Below, one piece after another: positions 17,566 through 26,749 of a stretch of 64,000 nucleotides of DNA. Origin of the DNA: Staphylococcus pseudoxylosus (lineage in GTDB: Bacteria; Bacillota; Bacilli; Staphylococcales; Staphylococcaceae); assembly GCF_003697915.1 (NCBI RefSeq), contig NZ_RCVN01000012.1:45934-109933 (forward strand), written 5' to 3'. Under the pieces are notes generated by a model. That model was not told the DNA's origin and searched no databases. It saw only the letters and a list, made by a program, of their open reading frames with translations. How positions within the stretch are numbered: position 1 is the stretch's first letter; each line of letters starts with the position of its first letter. The translations under genes were made by a program, and so were the position numbers.

Positions 17566-18810
17566 ATGACAGAACATAATGATTTAGTAACTTCAACACA
17601 GGAAATTACGAAAGAAGCTTTACATAAATTAGGTTTTGACGATGGCATGTATGAACTCATCAAAGAACCTTTAAGATTTTTAGAAGTACGTATCCCAGTC
17701 CGTATGGATGACGGTACGGTTAAAACATTTACCGGTTATCGTGCACAGCATAATCATGCCGTTGGTCCTACTAAAGGCGGTATCCGTTTCCATCCCGACG
17801 TAAATAAAGAAGAAGTTAAAGCGTTATCCATGTGGATGACAATGAAATGTGGCATCACCAACCTACCATTTGGTGGTGGTAAAGGCGGTATTATCTGCGA
17901 TCCTAGACAAATGAGCAACCAAGAATTAGAACGTTTATCTCGCGGTTATGTTAAAGCCATTTCACAATTTGTTGGACCTGAGAGCGATATCCCAGCACCA
18001 GATGTTTATACAAACCCACAAATTATGTCTTGGATGATGGATGAATATAGTAAGATTAATCGTTCCAACGCCTTTGCGTTTATTACGGGTAAACCCCTTT
18101 CTTTAGGCGGTTCACAAGGCCGTAACCGTGCCACTGCGCTAGGTGCAGTCATCACAATTGAAGAAGCTACAAAGCGTAGAAATATTGATATTAAAGGATC
18201 TCGTGTTGCGATTCAAGGCTTTGGTAATGCTGGAAGCTTTATCGCAAAAATCTTACATGATATGGGTGCCAAAATTGTAGCCATATCTGAAAGTTTCAGA
18301 GCGTTGCATGACCCGAATGGTTTAGATGTTGATCATCTAGTTGAACTTAAAGAGCAACATGGCAGAGTCACACACCTATTTGATGATAATATACCTAAAG
18401 AACAATTATTTGAGGTTGATTGTGACATCTTAGTCCCTGCTGCATTATCTAATCAAATCACTGAGGATAATGCGCATCAAATTAAAGCAAAAATTATCGC
18501 TGAAGCAGCTAATGGACCGACTACCCCAGAAGCGACACGTATTTTAACTGAGCGTGACGTCTTAATTATTCCTGATGTCTTAGCTAGTGCTGGTGGCGTA
18601 ACCGTCTCTTACTTTGAATGGGTACAAAATAATCAAGGTTACTATTGGCCAGAAGCTGAAGTTAATATGAAGCTACGTGAAAAAATGGTTGAAGCTTTTA
18701 ATACTATATATGACTTAGCAGAAGATAGAAAAATGGATATGCGTTTAGCTGCTTATGTATTAGGAATCAAACGTACTGCTGAAGCATCACGTTTCCGCGG
18801 TTGGGCTTAA
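17566..18810 (+). CDS. gluD: NAD-specific glutamate dehydrogenase
   Basis: A 414-residue enzyme, the length of staphylococcal GluD. The catalytic region [15 protein letters not shown] carries the active-site Lys, with the preceding substrate patch [23 protein letters not shown] carries the catalytic Asp. The Rossmann motif [21 protein letters not shown] follows at about residue 221, and [17 protein letters not shown] near the end. It deaminates glutamate to 2-oxoglutarate and ammonium. AAAGGAG precedes ATG 17566. In S. aureus gluD sits beside rocD; here it is next to an arginase-superfamily hydrolase, so this could be a second copy (inference). Confidence 0.92.
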   Translation: MTEHNDLVTSTQEITKEALHKLGFDDGMYELIKEPLRFLEVRIPVRMDDGTVKTFTGYRAQHNHAVGPTKGGIRFHPDVNKEEVKALSMWMTMKCGITNLPFGGGKGGIICDPRQMSNQELERLSRGYVKAISQFVGPESDIPAPDVYTNPQIMSWMMDEYSKINRSNAFAFITGKPLSLGGSQGRNRATALGAVITIEEATKRRNIDIKGSRVAIQGFGNAGSFIAKILHDMGAKIVAISESFRALHDPNGLDVDHLVELKEQHGRVTHLFDDNIPKEQLFEVDCDILVPAALSNQITEDNAHQIKAKIIAEAANGPTTPEATRILTERDVLIIPDVLASAGGVTVSYFEWVQNNQGYYWPEAEVNMKLREKMVEAFNTIYDLAEDRKMDMRLAAYVLGIKRTAEASRFRGWA

Positions 18811-18870
18811 TGCTTAATACTTAATACGTATCACGCAAATTCATAAAACATATCAATAGAGCTTGTTTAT

Positions 18871-18911
18871 AACATCCACTGACGTTAAATGACGCTAGTG
18901 GATGTTTTGTT
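18871..18911 (+). terminator. Terminator of gluD
   Basis: AACATCCACT (18871-18880) pairs with AGTGGATGTT (18897-18906), with an inner CGT/ACG helix, followed by TTGTTT. Confidence 0.75.
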
Positions 18912-19087
18912 TATTCATCACTAGCTATTACTAACAATGCACTACTTAGCCCCTTGCATAGTAACTTTTCTATTTAAAATTATTTAATTAACACTTCCCG
19001 CTTCTAGAAATTCGAATTTTCAGATTTATTTGAAATACAAAATAATAATCTATATACTTATTTACAATAAAGGGGAGGATATACATT

Positions 19088-20032
19088 ATGAAAAATAATA
19101 TTTACGGTAATGTTCCATGTTTTTTAAATAGTAAGAACCTGACTCAAACAAATACTTTAGACACAGATGTCATCGTTTATGGCGCACCGTTCGAAGGTGA
19201 AAGTACTTGGGGGGATTATACTGGCGTTGAATTAGGCCCAAAACAAATACGTGTTTGTTCCGCGCGTTACAGTCAATATTTGCCCGAGTTAAATCATATT
19301 GATATCAGCGAACACTTAACTATTGGAGATGTGGGCGATGTTCCATTTGTAGCACACGACAACAAACAAAGCTATGATAATATTGCTAATTTCACTAAAC
19401 CACTTTGGGAAAGTGGAAAGTTCTTAGTAGGGTTTGGCGGTGAACACGGTGTTACATATCCTATCCTTAAATCTTTGACAGAAACTGGTAAAAAAGTAGG
19501 CATCATACATTTAGATGCCCACTACGATAATATGCCGGACTATGAAGGTGAGCCTTATGCACGTAACACACCTTTCATGCATCTTTACAATACCGATGGC
19601 ATACGAAATGAAAGTATTATTCACACAGGTATTCACGGCCCTCGAAATCAACCTGCTACAGGTCGTTATGCTCAACAAGCAGGAGCTGTTACTTTAACAA
19701 TTAATGATATTCGTGAAGCTCAGGATTTAAAAAAGTATGCACACGACATTTATGAACAAGCAAGTCAAGATGTTGATGTTGTGTATTTAACAATTTGCAG
19801 TGATGTATTGGACTTTGCATTTAATCCTGGAGGACCCGTAGATGGTAACGGCATTACCTCTTATGAATTATTAACAATGATCCATGAATTTGGTAAATTA
19901 GGTCTTTGTGGCATGGATTATGTAGAAGTATACCCAATGATGGATGCCAACCAAAACTCAGCTCACTTTGTCTCTACAGCAGTACTATATGTGCTTGCTG
20001 GCCACGTCGCTTATTTAAATCAATCAAAATAA
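19088..20032 (+). CDS. Arginase/agmatinase/formiminoglutamase-family hydrolase
   Basis: A 314-residue ureohydrolase-fold protein. Metal-binding blocks are recognisable: GGEHG replaces the usual GGDH, LDAHYD matches DAHxD, and the third block reads TICSDVLDFAFNPG where agmatinases have DID-x-LDPAFAPG, so the first Asp is Cys. Formiminoglutamases of the HutG type, as I recall them, also have Cys at this position. VEV near the end matches the conserved Glu strand. It probably hydrolyses a guanidino or formimino compound with a Mn- or Ni-type centre. GGGGAGG precedes ATG 19088. An NRAMP-fold transporter gene follows 17 bases after its stop; gluD is just upstream. Confidence 0.8.
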   Translation: MKNNIYGNVPCFLNSKNLTQTNTLDTDVIVYGAPFEGESTWGDYTGVELGPKQIRVCSARYSQYLPELNHIDISEHLTIGDVGDVPFVAHDNKQSYDNIANFTKPLWESGKFLVGFGGEHGVTYPILKSLTETGKKVGIIHLDAHYDNMPDYEGEPYARNTPFMHLYNTDGIRNESIIHTGIHGPRNQPATGRYAQQAGAVTLTINDIREAQDLKKYAHDIYEQASQDVDVVYLTICSDVLDFAFNPGGPVDGNGITSYELLTMIHEFGKLGLCGMDYVEVYPMMDANQNSAHFVSTAVLYVLAGHVAYLNQSK

Positions 20033-20049
20033 TTTGAGGAGTGGTTTAA

Positions 20050-21270
20050 TTGTTAAAAAGTGCTAAGAAAATTTTACGTTCACTTGGTCCAGGAATGATT
20101 ATTACAGCCTCTTTCATTGGTCCAGGCACTGTGACGACCATGACTCAAGGTGGCGCAGGATTTGGCTATAGTTTACTTTGGGCGGTAGCATTTTCCATCA
20201 TCGCTACAATTGTACTGCAAGAGATGATTATTCGGTTATCACTTGTCACCCGTGAGGGGTTGGGTGAGGCCATCCAAGACTTATTTAAAAATAAACTTGG
20301 CAAGTTGATTCTAGTTTGGTTCACTTTAATTGCTGTAACCATTGGTTGTGCAGCATATATCAGTGGTGACTTGATTGGCACCTCACTTGGTGCTTCCTAT
20401 TTACTAAATTTGCCTGAACATTGGGTAGCACCCGTAATCGGTGTCATTATCTTACTCATCGGCTTATTTGGTAATTATCGTTTTTTAGAAAAAATAATGA
20501 TCCTACTCATGGTTATTATGGGTATCATATTTATTACTACTATGATTGTTATTAAGCCAGATGTTATAGGTATCTTAAAAGGTATCTTTGTACCTACAAT
20601 ACCAAATGGTTCAATCCTCACGGTCATTGCACTTATTGGTACAACCGTTGTGCCTTACAACTTCTTCATCCATTCTACTGCAGTCCATGAACGGTTTGGT
20701 CACATAAAAGAATTAAAATTTGCACGTTGGGATACAGTCATCTCTATCTCAGTTGGGGGTATTATATCCGCAGCGATATTAATCTCTGCAGCCACTTTAA
20801 TCCAAGGTAAAGAGGTCACAAGTGTGATACAACTCGCAGGGCCACTAGAACCGGTGTTAGGTGATGCGGCTCCAATCGCAATCAGTGTTGGTTTGTTTGC
20901 TGCAGGTCTATCATCAGCTATTGCTTCACCCACAGGTGCTGCCGCTACTATTAGCAGCTTACTCGGATGGCAAGGCGGTATGAAGAGTAAAAAGTATAAG
21001 GCAGTATTTACTATTATTATCATTATAGGTATTATCACTTCGGCCTTAGGCTTTGAACCGCTTCAAGTATTACTCATTGCTCAAGCCTTAAATGGTATCA
21101 TTTTACCTATTGTGGCCATTTTAATTTTTATTAATATTAATAAGAAGAACTTAATGGGTCATTTTACGAATACCATTTGGCTTAATATTATCGGGGGAAT
21201 AGTGGTTTTAGTCGTAAGCTTTTTAGGTATCTATAGTTTAATGGATGCTATTAGTACTTTTATGTCTTAA
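20050..21270 (+). CDS. NRAMP-fold transporter lacking canonical metal ligands
   Basis: A 406-residue protein with 11 predicted membrane segments and the NRAMP layout. TM1 reads SFIGPGTVTTMTQGGAGFGYSLLW; in MntH-type manganese transporters the same place is DPGN. TM6 reads VVPYNFFIHST where MntH has MPHN-x-YLHS. Thus the Asp, Asn and Met that bind Mn are Gly, Thr and Val. The start is TTG 20050 with GAGGAG eight bases upstream, inside the same transcript as the ureohydrolase. Members lacking these ligands may carry other ions or organic substrates. The gene pairing suggests import of the hydrolase's substrate or of its metal; the first fits the residue changes better (inference). Confidence 0.8.
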   Translation: MLKSAKKILRSLGPGMIITASFIGPGTVTTMTQGGAGFGYSLLWAVAFSIIATIVLQEMIIRLSLVTREGLGEAIQDLFKNKLGKLILVWFTLIAVTIGCAAYISGDLIGTSLGASYLLNLPEHWVAPVIGVIILLIGLFGNYRFLEKIMILLMVIMGIIFITTMIVIKPDVIGILKGIFVPTIPNGSILTVIALIGTTVVPYNFFIHSTAVHERFGHIKELKFARWDTVISISVGGIISAAILISAATLIQGKEVTSVIQLAGPLEPVLGDAAPIAISVGLFAAGLSSAIASPTGAAATISSLLGWQGGMKSKKYKAVFTIIIIIGIITSALGFEPLQVLLIAQALNGIILPIVAILIFININKKNLMGHFTNTIWLNIIGGIVVLVVSFLGIYSLMDAISTFMS

Positions 21271-21334
21271 TCTTTTATAATCAAGAATCATAGTCTTACA
21301 TGCTCTGTACAACTTCTAAATATAACTTTTCAAG

Positions 21335-21375
21335 CTACTAATCAATCTTATTCACGGGAGATTAGTAGTTTTTTT
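21335..21375 (+). terminator. Terminator of the hydrolase-transporter unit
   Basis: CTACTAATC (21335-21343) pairs with GATTAGTAG (21360-21368), followed by a run of seven T. Confidence 0.85.
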
Positions 21376-21675
21376 GTTTTTATAGAGTAAATTATCACTT
21401 CTCTATTTTCTGTCTCTCTTATTACAAAAATTGTTACAACGACATCATCTTTCTGCGTTCATATTTATAATTAGTAAAATAACATTTTATAATTATTAAA
21501 TTCACCGCTTAAATCATAAAGTCAAAACACTATGTTATCTTCTTAACACTATAAATAACATAGTAATATAAATGTTTTTATTTAATAAAATATTGTTACA
21601 CAAACTTATTTATAATTGTTTTTAATAATATTTATGCTAATATTTATATTAACTATATAACAAAGGAGATAAATA
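21376..21675. other. AT-rich non-coding stretch before the condensation-domain gene
   Basis: About 300 bases of strongly AT-rich DNA. It should hold the promoter of the next gene, but many TATAAT-like strings make any single choice unsafe. Confidence 0.4.
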
Positions 21676-22962
21676 ATGAAAAAATATAAGATGTCTACAG
21701 TTCAAGATGAATTCATTCGCATTGAAGAACGTCACGAAAATACAAGTATTAATAATATAGCTGGTATTATTCATATAAAGAAACAACTTAACTACCAACA
21801 AATTAATGACGCCTTCAATAAAGTGATTGAACAACACGAAACACTTAGAATCAGATTCACTAAAGAAGATGGAGAATATAGGCAGTATGTTGCTGATTAT
21901 GAGCAACAAAATTTTGAATCCTTAAATTTTCACAATGATCAAGTGAACTATGATAAATGGCTTAAAAATAATACGAATAGGAATTTGTTTATCTCAGATG
22001 AAAACTTGTACCATGTAAAAGTAGTAAAATGTCCGGATGGGCATATGGGGATTTTTATAATATTACACCACTTGATAATTGATATTTGGGGAATCACTAT
22101 TATTATAGATAATTTTGTAAAAAAATTAATAGGTAAAAAGAACGAAATGATACCAAATTCAACTTACTTAGAAATAATTACAAATGAACAAGAGTATAAA
22201 TCATCTAAAAGATTTATTAAAGATCAAGCTTTTTGGCTTAAAAAAACTAAATATTTTGAAAATAATTCTCTTTTTGAAGGAAACAGATCAAATAGTGTAG
22301 TTGGAGAAAGACTGCGGATTGATTTATCAGATAAAGTTAGTGCAAAAATCAATCATTTTTGTACTAAAAACGCAATTAGTGTAAGTAACCTTTTCACAGC
22401 AATTATGCATATTATTAAACATAAAAAAACACATGCAAAAATCACTTCAATTGGACTGGTGATACATAATAGAAATGGGCAAAATGAAAAACAATCAACT
22501 GGCTTGTTTGCAAAATACTTACCAATGATTGTCGAAATAAATAATGACTTACCTATAACAGAATTTTTATACATAATAAAATTGGAAAGTCTTAATTTGT
22601 TAAAATACAGACACTATCCATTTAGATATATTATCGAAAATTGTAAAAATAAAAAAGGATTAGACGATTGCTTTATTTCCTTTCAGAATGCAAAATACGA
22701 TTCAGAATTTATAGAAGACGGTTTTACTGATGAGTGGTTGAACAGTGGTACAAATGGCGCTCCACTATGCGTAAACATTTGTAATAGAAGTAACAAAAAT
22801 AATTTGGAGATTGACTATGCCTATCAAACAGATATATTGGATGAAGCAGGAATCTATCGCTTACATGAAACGATTTTAAATGTATTTAATAAAATATTAG
22901 AAAATCCTGAACAAAAAATTAGTGAAATGAATATAAGTTTAGAGGAAGTTTTAACACATTAA
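21676..22962 (+). CDS. Free-standing NRPS condensation-domain-like protein
   Basis: A 428-residue protein matching one condensation domain and little else. The core motif reads HHLIIDIWG at about residues 133-141, compared with HHxxxDG of peptide-forming domains: both His and the Asp are kept, the Gly is Ile. HETLRIRF near residue 54 matches the early 'HdaLR' motif, and HNRNGQNEKQSTGLFAKYLPM near residue 265 matches the 'GRxxpe...iGffvNtlp' region. No adenylation, carrier or thioesterase gene is adjacent. AAAGGAG precedes ATG 21676. Such proteins can join acyl or aminoacyl groups to a free acceptor; the product is unknown. Codon use is very AT-rich and both flanks are long and non-coding, suggesting acquisition. 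Confidence 0.82.
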   Translation: MKKYKMSTVQDEFIRIEERHENTSINNIAGIIHIKKQLNYQQINDAFNKVIEQHETLRIRFTKEDGEYRQYVADYEQQNFESLNFHNDQVNYDKWLKNNTNRNLFISDENLYHVKVVKCPDGHMGIFIILHHLIIDIWGITIIIDNFVKKLIGKKNEMIPNSTYLEIITNEQEYKSSKRFIKDQAFWLKKTKYFENNSLFEGNRSNSVVGERLRIDLSDKVSAKINHFCTKNAISVSNLFTAIMHIIKHKKTHAKITSIGLVIHNRNGQNEKQSTGLFAKYLPMIVEINNDLPITEFLYIIKLESLNLLKYRHYPFRYIIENCKNKKGLDDCFISFQNAKYDSEFIEDGFTDEWLNSGTNGAPLCVNICNRSNKNNLEIDYAYQTDILDEAGIYRLHETILNVFNKILENPEQKISEMNISLEEVLTH

Positions 22963-23175
22963 CAACTTTTAAAGAAACTTATTGCATATATATTTTCTAA
23001 CGTTCACAAACAATATAGTAATTTACTTATTTCTTTTCAAATCAACCTAGATATGTAATCTTTACTAATATATACAATGTTGTTTTTCTATCGCTGACAA
23101 CTATGCTTTAACTTTATTAGGAACATGATAAAAAAGTACCTCGTATGACATAAAATAGCTAACTAAATTACATAG

Positions 23176-23214
23176 TAACCCCCTCATCACCTATATTATG
23201 TAACGAGGGGGTTA
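23176..23214. terminator. Bidirectional terminator with C/G-rich stem
   Basis: TAACCCCCTC (23176-23185) pairs perfectly with GAGGGGGTTA (23205-23214) between two convergent genes. Confidence 0.85.
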
Positions 23215-23255
23215 TATTTATATAATCATACTATATAATGATTTCACATCTGCTA

Positions 23256-23735
23256 TTAAGCTAGTATTTGCTTTAGTTGCTCAAACATTTTATTATATCC
23301 TTCTTCTGTTTGCTTTTTAGTATCTTCCTTTGATTGTTCATATGATTGCTTGTTCATTGTGTCGTTTAAAGGTACTTTTAAACCTTGATTAAATTTAACT
23401 TGTGTTTCATTTTCTAAGTCTATAAACTCAACGGTTATGATATCTTCTAAATCACTAAATTGAGGCATTTTAAAAGAATACATCAATTTATATGGTTTTA
23501 CAATATCCATATATGTACCTGTCGCTTTATATGTTTTACCTTCTCTTTCATCAACTATCTCCCACTCACCATTAATTTCAAACTGGTTCTGTGCGACTTT
23601 ATTTGTTTCCTTAGAAGTATATAACCATTGCTTGAAAATCTTTGGTTCTGTCCATGCCTCAAACACTTTTTCAACTGAAGCGTTCACTTTAAATTCTATA
23701 TCTAAATTTACGATTTCCCATTCCACAACAGTCAT
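23256..23735 (-). CDS. SRPBCC/AHSA1-domain protein
   Basis: About 159 residues of the START-like helix-grip fold. The typical start is IEFKVNASVEKVFEAWTEPKIFKQWLY, then GEWEIVDEREGKTYKATGTYMDIVKPYKLMYSFKMP, which fits the AHSA1/polyketide-cyclase pattern; the C-terminal long helix carries EEGYNKMFEQLKQIL. The start is uncertain: ATG 23735 directly abuts AAGGGG, whereas GTG 23726 has good nine-base spacing from it; they differ by three residues. Ligand and role unknown. Single-gene unit. Confidence 0.75.
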   Translation of the reverse strand: MTVVEWEIVNLDIEFKVNASVEKVFEAWTEPKIFKQWLYTSKETNKVAQNQFEINGEWEIVDEREGKTYKATGTYMDIVKPYKLMYSFKMPQFSDLEDIITVEFIDLENETQVKFNQGLKVPLNDTMNKQSYEQSKEDTKKQTEEGYNKMFEQLKQILA

Positions 23736-23828
23736 CCCCTTAGTATCATTAGTTACTATATCATTTCCTCTTTTTACACCTATAAACCACAAATACCTAG
23801 CAGTTTAAATTGTATTAATACTGTAAAT

Positions 23829-25457
23829 TCACATCAACGCACTAACATTACGCATAATACGTGCTTTTTTGTAACCATGTAAATCATGCAATTCTTTGTA
23901 AGCGCTGAATAATTTTTTATAAATACGTACCTGTTGAGGGTCTGGTTCTACTTGATAAAGCACTGGTTCTTTCATCGCTTCTATAGCTGAATTGAAATCA
24001 GGATGCGCACCACCACAAATAGAACCTAAGATTGCTGCACCAATGGCTGGCGCATATTCACTATCAATGACAGTAATCTTCTTATTTAATATATTGGCAT
24101 AGATCTCCATCAGTAAACCATTCTTTTTAGGAATGCCCCCACAAGCAAATACATGCTCAACTTCCATTTGCCATCCTTGATATTGTTGCATAATCATTTT
24201 TGCACCAAAGGCAGTTGCCTCCAAATATGCACGATAGATTTCCTCATGTCTTGTCTGCAAACTCATTCCAAAGAGACTACCTTTTAAATTACTATCACTT
24301 AATACGCTACGATTACCGTTATGCCAATCTAAAGCAATCAGACCACTTTCACCAGGATAAAGTTGAGCAGCTTTTTCATTAAGTAAATCAAATATAGAAA
24401 TTCCGCGTGATTCTGCTGTTTTAACATAATCATAAGGAGCTTGCTTCGCGACATATTCAAACAGATCACCTACTGCCGTTTGCCCCGCTTCATAAGCATA
24501 TAAATCCGGAATGATGGCTCCTTTAACTGATCCAGAAATTCCGGGAACTTTATGTTGTTCTTTATTAAGCATTAAATGACATGTGCTAGTCCCCATAACC
24601 ATTGTCATTTCTTTATCTTTCTCTGAACCAATACCTAATAAACTTGCGTGTGCATCAATGATAAACGGGCTAACTTGTGTATCTGGTGACAAACCTAGTT
24701 TCTCTGCCATCTCCTTGCATAAAGTACCTACGCTATCACCTATACTGACTACTGGTGCATCAACTTTTGTACGTACAATATCTGATAAATTTGAATCTAC
24801 TTTACCAAATAAATCATAATGAAAACCCGTCTCTGCTTCCCAAAATGATTTAAAGCCCAAGCCACAATTAGACCTTACATTCTGACCAGTCAGACGATTT
24901 ACAATCCAGTCGCCCGCTTCCATAATATTTGCTGTAACGTCCATAACTTCAGGTGCTTTATTGTTAACTTCCATGATTTTAGGAATCATCCATTCACTAC
25001 TAACATTAAATCCATAATACCCTAACCATCTATTTTTAGCTTCTAATGCTGTCTTAAATAATAAATCTGCTTCATCTTGTGCGCCATGGTGTTTCCACAA
25101 CTTTACATAAGCGTGTGGATTATCTTGAAAACCTGGTCTGTTGTGTATGGGCTCCATTTGTTCATCTACAAATATAACTGTTGAAGATGTAAAATCAATG
25201 CCGATGCCTACAATTTCAGACACTGAAATATTGGTTCTTTCTATAATGGCTGGAATACCTGTCTCAATGATGTCCATATAATCATTGGCATTTTGGAGCG
25301 CAAAGCTTTGGGGTAGTTTCTCTCCACCCAACTCGCCTTCTATGGTGCCATGTATATAGTTTTTTATATATTGTTCTTCAATTTTTCCATTTTCGGTATT
25401 AATCAAAAATACTCTACCTGAACCAGTACCAAAATCAATGCCGATGCTGTATGTCAT
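23829..25457 (-). CDS. araB: Ribulokinase (FGGY family)
   Basis: A 542-residue carbohydrate kinase. The N-terminal ATPase loop reads SIGIDFGTGSGRVFL and the second phosphate site VMGTSTCHLML. The C-terminal ATP-binding motif VFACGGIPKKNGLLMEIYANIL and YAPAIGAAILGSICGGAH are typical of AraB. It phosphorylates ribulose at O5; AraB enzymes also accept D-ribulose and some pentitols. ATG 25457 has GGGGG eight bases upstream. No araA or araD is adjacent. Instead it diverges from a dehydrogenase and permease, so it likely completes a pentitol or ribulose route into the pentose phosphate pathway. A cre-like site lies just upstream. Confidence 0.88.
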   Translation of the reverse strand: MTYSIGIDFGTGSGRVFLINTENGKIEEQYIKNYIHGTIEGELGGEKLPQSFALQNANDYMDIIETGIPAIIERTNISVSEIVGIGIDFTSSTVIFVDEQMEPIHNRPGFQDNPHAYVKLWKHHGAQDEADLLFKTALEAKNRWLGYYGFNVSSEWMIPKIMEVNNKAPEVMDVTANIMEAGDWIVNRLTGQNVRSNCGLGFKSFWEAETGFHYDLFGKVDSNLSDIVRTKVDAPVVSIGDSVGTLCKEMAEKLGLSPDTQVSPFIIDAHASLLGIGSEKDKEMTMVMGTSTCHLMLNKEQHKVPGISGSVKGAIIPDLYAYEAGQTAVGDLFEYVAKQAPYDYVKTAESRGISIFDLLNEKAAQLYPGESGLIALDWHNGNRSVLSDSNLKGSLFGMSLQTRHEEIYRAYLEATAFGAKMIMQQYQGWQMEVEHVFACGGIPKKNGLLMEIYANILNKKITVIDSEYAPAIGAAILGSICGGAHPDFNSAIEAMKEPVLYQVEPDPQQVRIYKKLFSAYKELHDLHGYKKARIMRNVSALM

Positions 25458-25485
25458 TGTATAAGCCCCCATTCACCCTTCTTTA

Positions 25486-25499
25486 AGAAAACGCTTTCT
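25486..25499. promoter_or_regulatory. cre-like site upstream of araB
   Basis: AGAAAACGCTTTCT is a near-palindrome that fits the CcpA cre consensus well. It lies 28 bases before the araB start, suited to roadblock or promoter repression by glucose. Confidence 0.6.
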
Positions 25500-25581
25500 T
25501 AAATCATAATTAAGTTTAAACTAAAAATCAACATAAAAAATCATAAAGCAACAAATAACTGCAGAAAAGAACAAAATGAGT

Positions 25582-25611
25582 TTGACAAATTCACGTGTAA
25601 GCGTTTACTAT
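25582..25611 (+). promoter_or_regulatory. Promoter with overlapping cre-like site for the dehydrogenase-permease operon
   Basis: A TTGACA -35 box (25582-25587) and a TACTAT -10-like box (25606-25611) are 18 bases apart. TGTAAGCGTTTACT (25596-25609), a good cre match, covers the spacer and -10. Catabolite repression by direct competition with polymerase is expected. Confidence 0.6.
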
Positions 25612-25660
25612 TGTCGATATAAACATATATGAACAAATAATATCAAGGAGATGTGCAAAT

Positions 25661-26734
25661 ATGAAAATTCAATCGAATGCCTTCCGATTAACTGAACCTG
25701 GTCAATTCGAACAAGCTACACTTGTTCATGACTACGACGATAGAGATCTTATTATTAGACCAACTAAAGCAAGTGTCTGTCATGCAGATTTACGCTATTA
25801 CACAGGTAATCGTCGTCCTGAAGCACTCGCAAAAAAATTACCTATGGCACTGTTTCATGAAGGAATTGGCATCGTTGAAGATTCCAAGCATCCAGATTTC
25901 ATCCAAGGTGACAAGGTTGTCATTGTTCCAAATATTCCTTCTTACCTACGCAAACAAACTTTTGCACCTTCTCCTTATCAAGACAACTATGATGAGCATG
26001 CTTTATTTATGGGAAGCGGCTTTGATGGTATATGCCAAGATCAACTGGTTGTACCTGGAGATAATGTAGTTAAAGTACCCGATACTTTAGATGAAGACGT
26101 TGCTTTGTTAGCAGAGCTATGTTCTGTTTCGTTATTCCCTATCAATCAACTTGAACATATCACTACAGATAACTCTCCTCAAGTTGCCATATTCGGTGAT
26201 GGTCCTGTTGGTTACTTAGCAGCTACGGCATTACATTATATTTACGGTATTGAAAAAGAACAATTGTTAGTTTTTGGAGCCATCAAAGAAAAGTTAGCTG
26301 CTTTCGAAAATTTTGCAACGACGCATTTAGTCTTTGATTATGATTTCAAACAGCATCGTGATGTACATACTGTCTTTGAATGTGCTGGAGGCAAATTCTC
26401 TGAATCTGCTATTAACCAAGCCATCGACTTAATTGATAGACAAGGTCATATTGTATTAATGGGTGTCACTGAAGAGCGTGTCGGTATCAATACGCGTGAT
26501 GTACTTGAAAAGGGGCTAACATTTTCAGGGAGTTCTCGTAGTACAAAACGCGAATTCGAACAGCTTATCAATGCGTTCAGCAACAAGCAATACCAGAAAG
26601 CATTAAGACAGTTAATTCCTGACACTTATTATCATATTTATAACACTAATGATTTAAAAATAGCGTTAGATGATACAACAGCAAACAAAGGATGGAAGAA
26701 AACTTATTTACAATATCATTGGAAAAATGACTAA
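25661..26734 (+). CDS. TarJ-like zinc-type alcohol dehydrogenase (pentitol or ribulose-phosphate reductase family)
   Basis: A 357-residue medium-chain dehydrogenase. The pattern follows the ribulose-5-phosphate reductase TarJ: TKASVCHADLRYYTGNRRPE (catalytic-zinc Cys), LPMALFHEGIGIV (GroES-like domain), DGICQDQLVVP, the Rossmann motif IFGDGPVGYLAATAL at about residue 178, TVFECAGGKFSESAINQAIDLI, and LEKGLTFSGSSRSTKREF. The adjacent sugar permease is not a PTS, so a free pentitol such as ribitol or arabitol may be the substrate rather than a phosphate ester (inference). AAGGAG precedes ATG 25661. First gene of a three-gene operon, behind a cre-covered promoter. Confidence 0.82.
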   Translation: MKIQSNAFRLTEPGQFEQATLVHDYDDRDLIIRPTKASVCHADLRYYTGNRRPEALAKKLPMALFHEGIGIVEDSKHPDFIQGDKVVIVPNIPSYLRKQTFAPSPYQDNYDEHALFMGSGFDGICQDQLVVPGDNVVKVPDTLDEDVALLAELCSVSLFPINQLEHITTDNSPQVAIFGDGPVGYLAATALHYIYGIEKEQLLVFGAIKEKLAAFENFATTHLVFDYDFKQHRDVHTVFECAGGKFSESAINQAIDLIDRQGHIVLMGVTEERVGINTRDVLEKGLTFSGSSRSTKREFEQLINAFSNKQYQKALRQLIPDTYYHIYNTNDLKIALDDTTANKGWKKTYLQYHWKND

Positions 26735-26749
26735 AAAGGTGGTTTATAA

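Noticed and set aside
18911..19087. Guanidine riboswitch before the ureohydrolase
   Set aside because: No ykkC-type conserved motifs or ACGR-loop hairpins were seen.
19088..20032. Direct naming of the hydrolase as HutG or agmatinase
   Set aside because: Motif blocks are mixed (GGEH, Cys in the DxD block, no HGT substrate loop), and no hut or polyamine genes are adjacent, so only the superfamily is supported.
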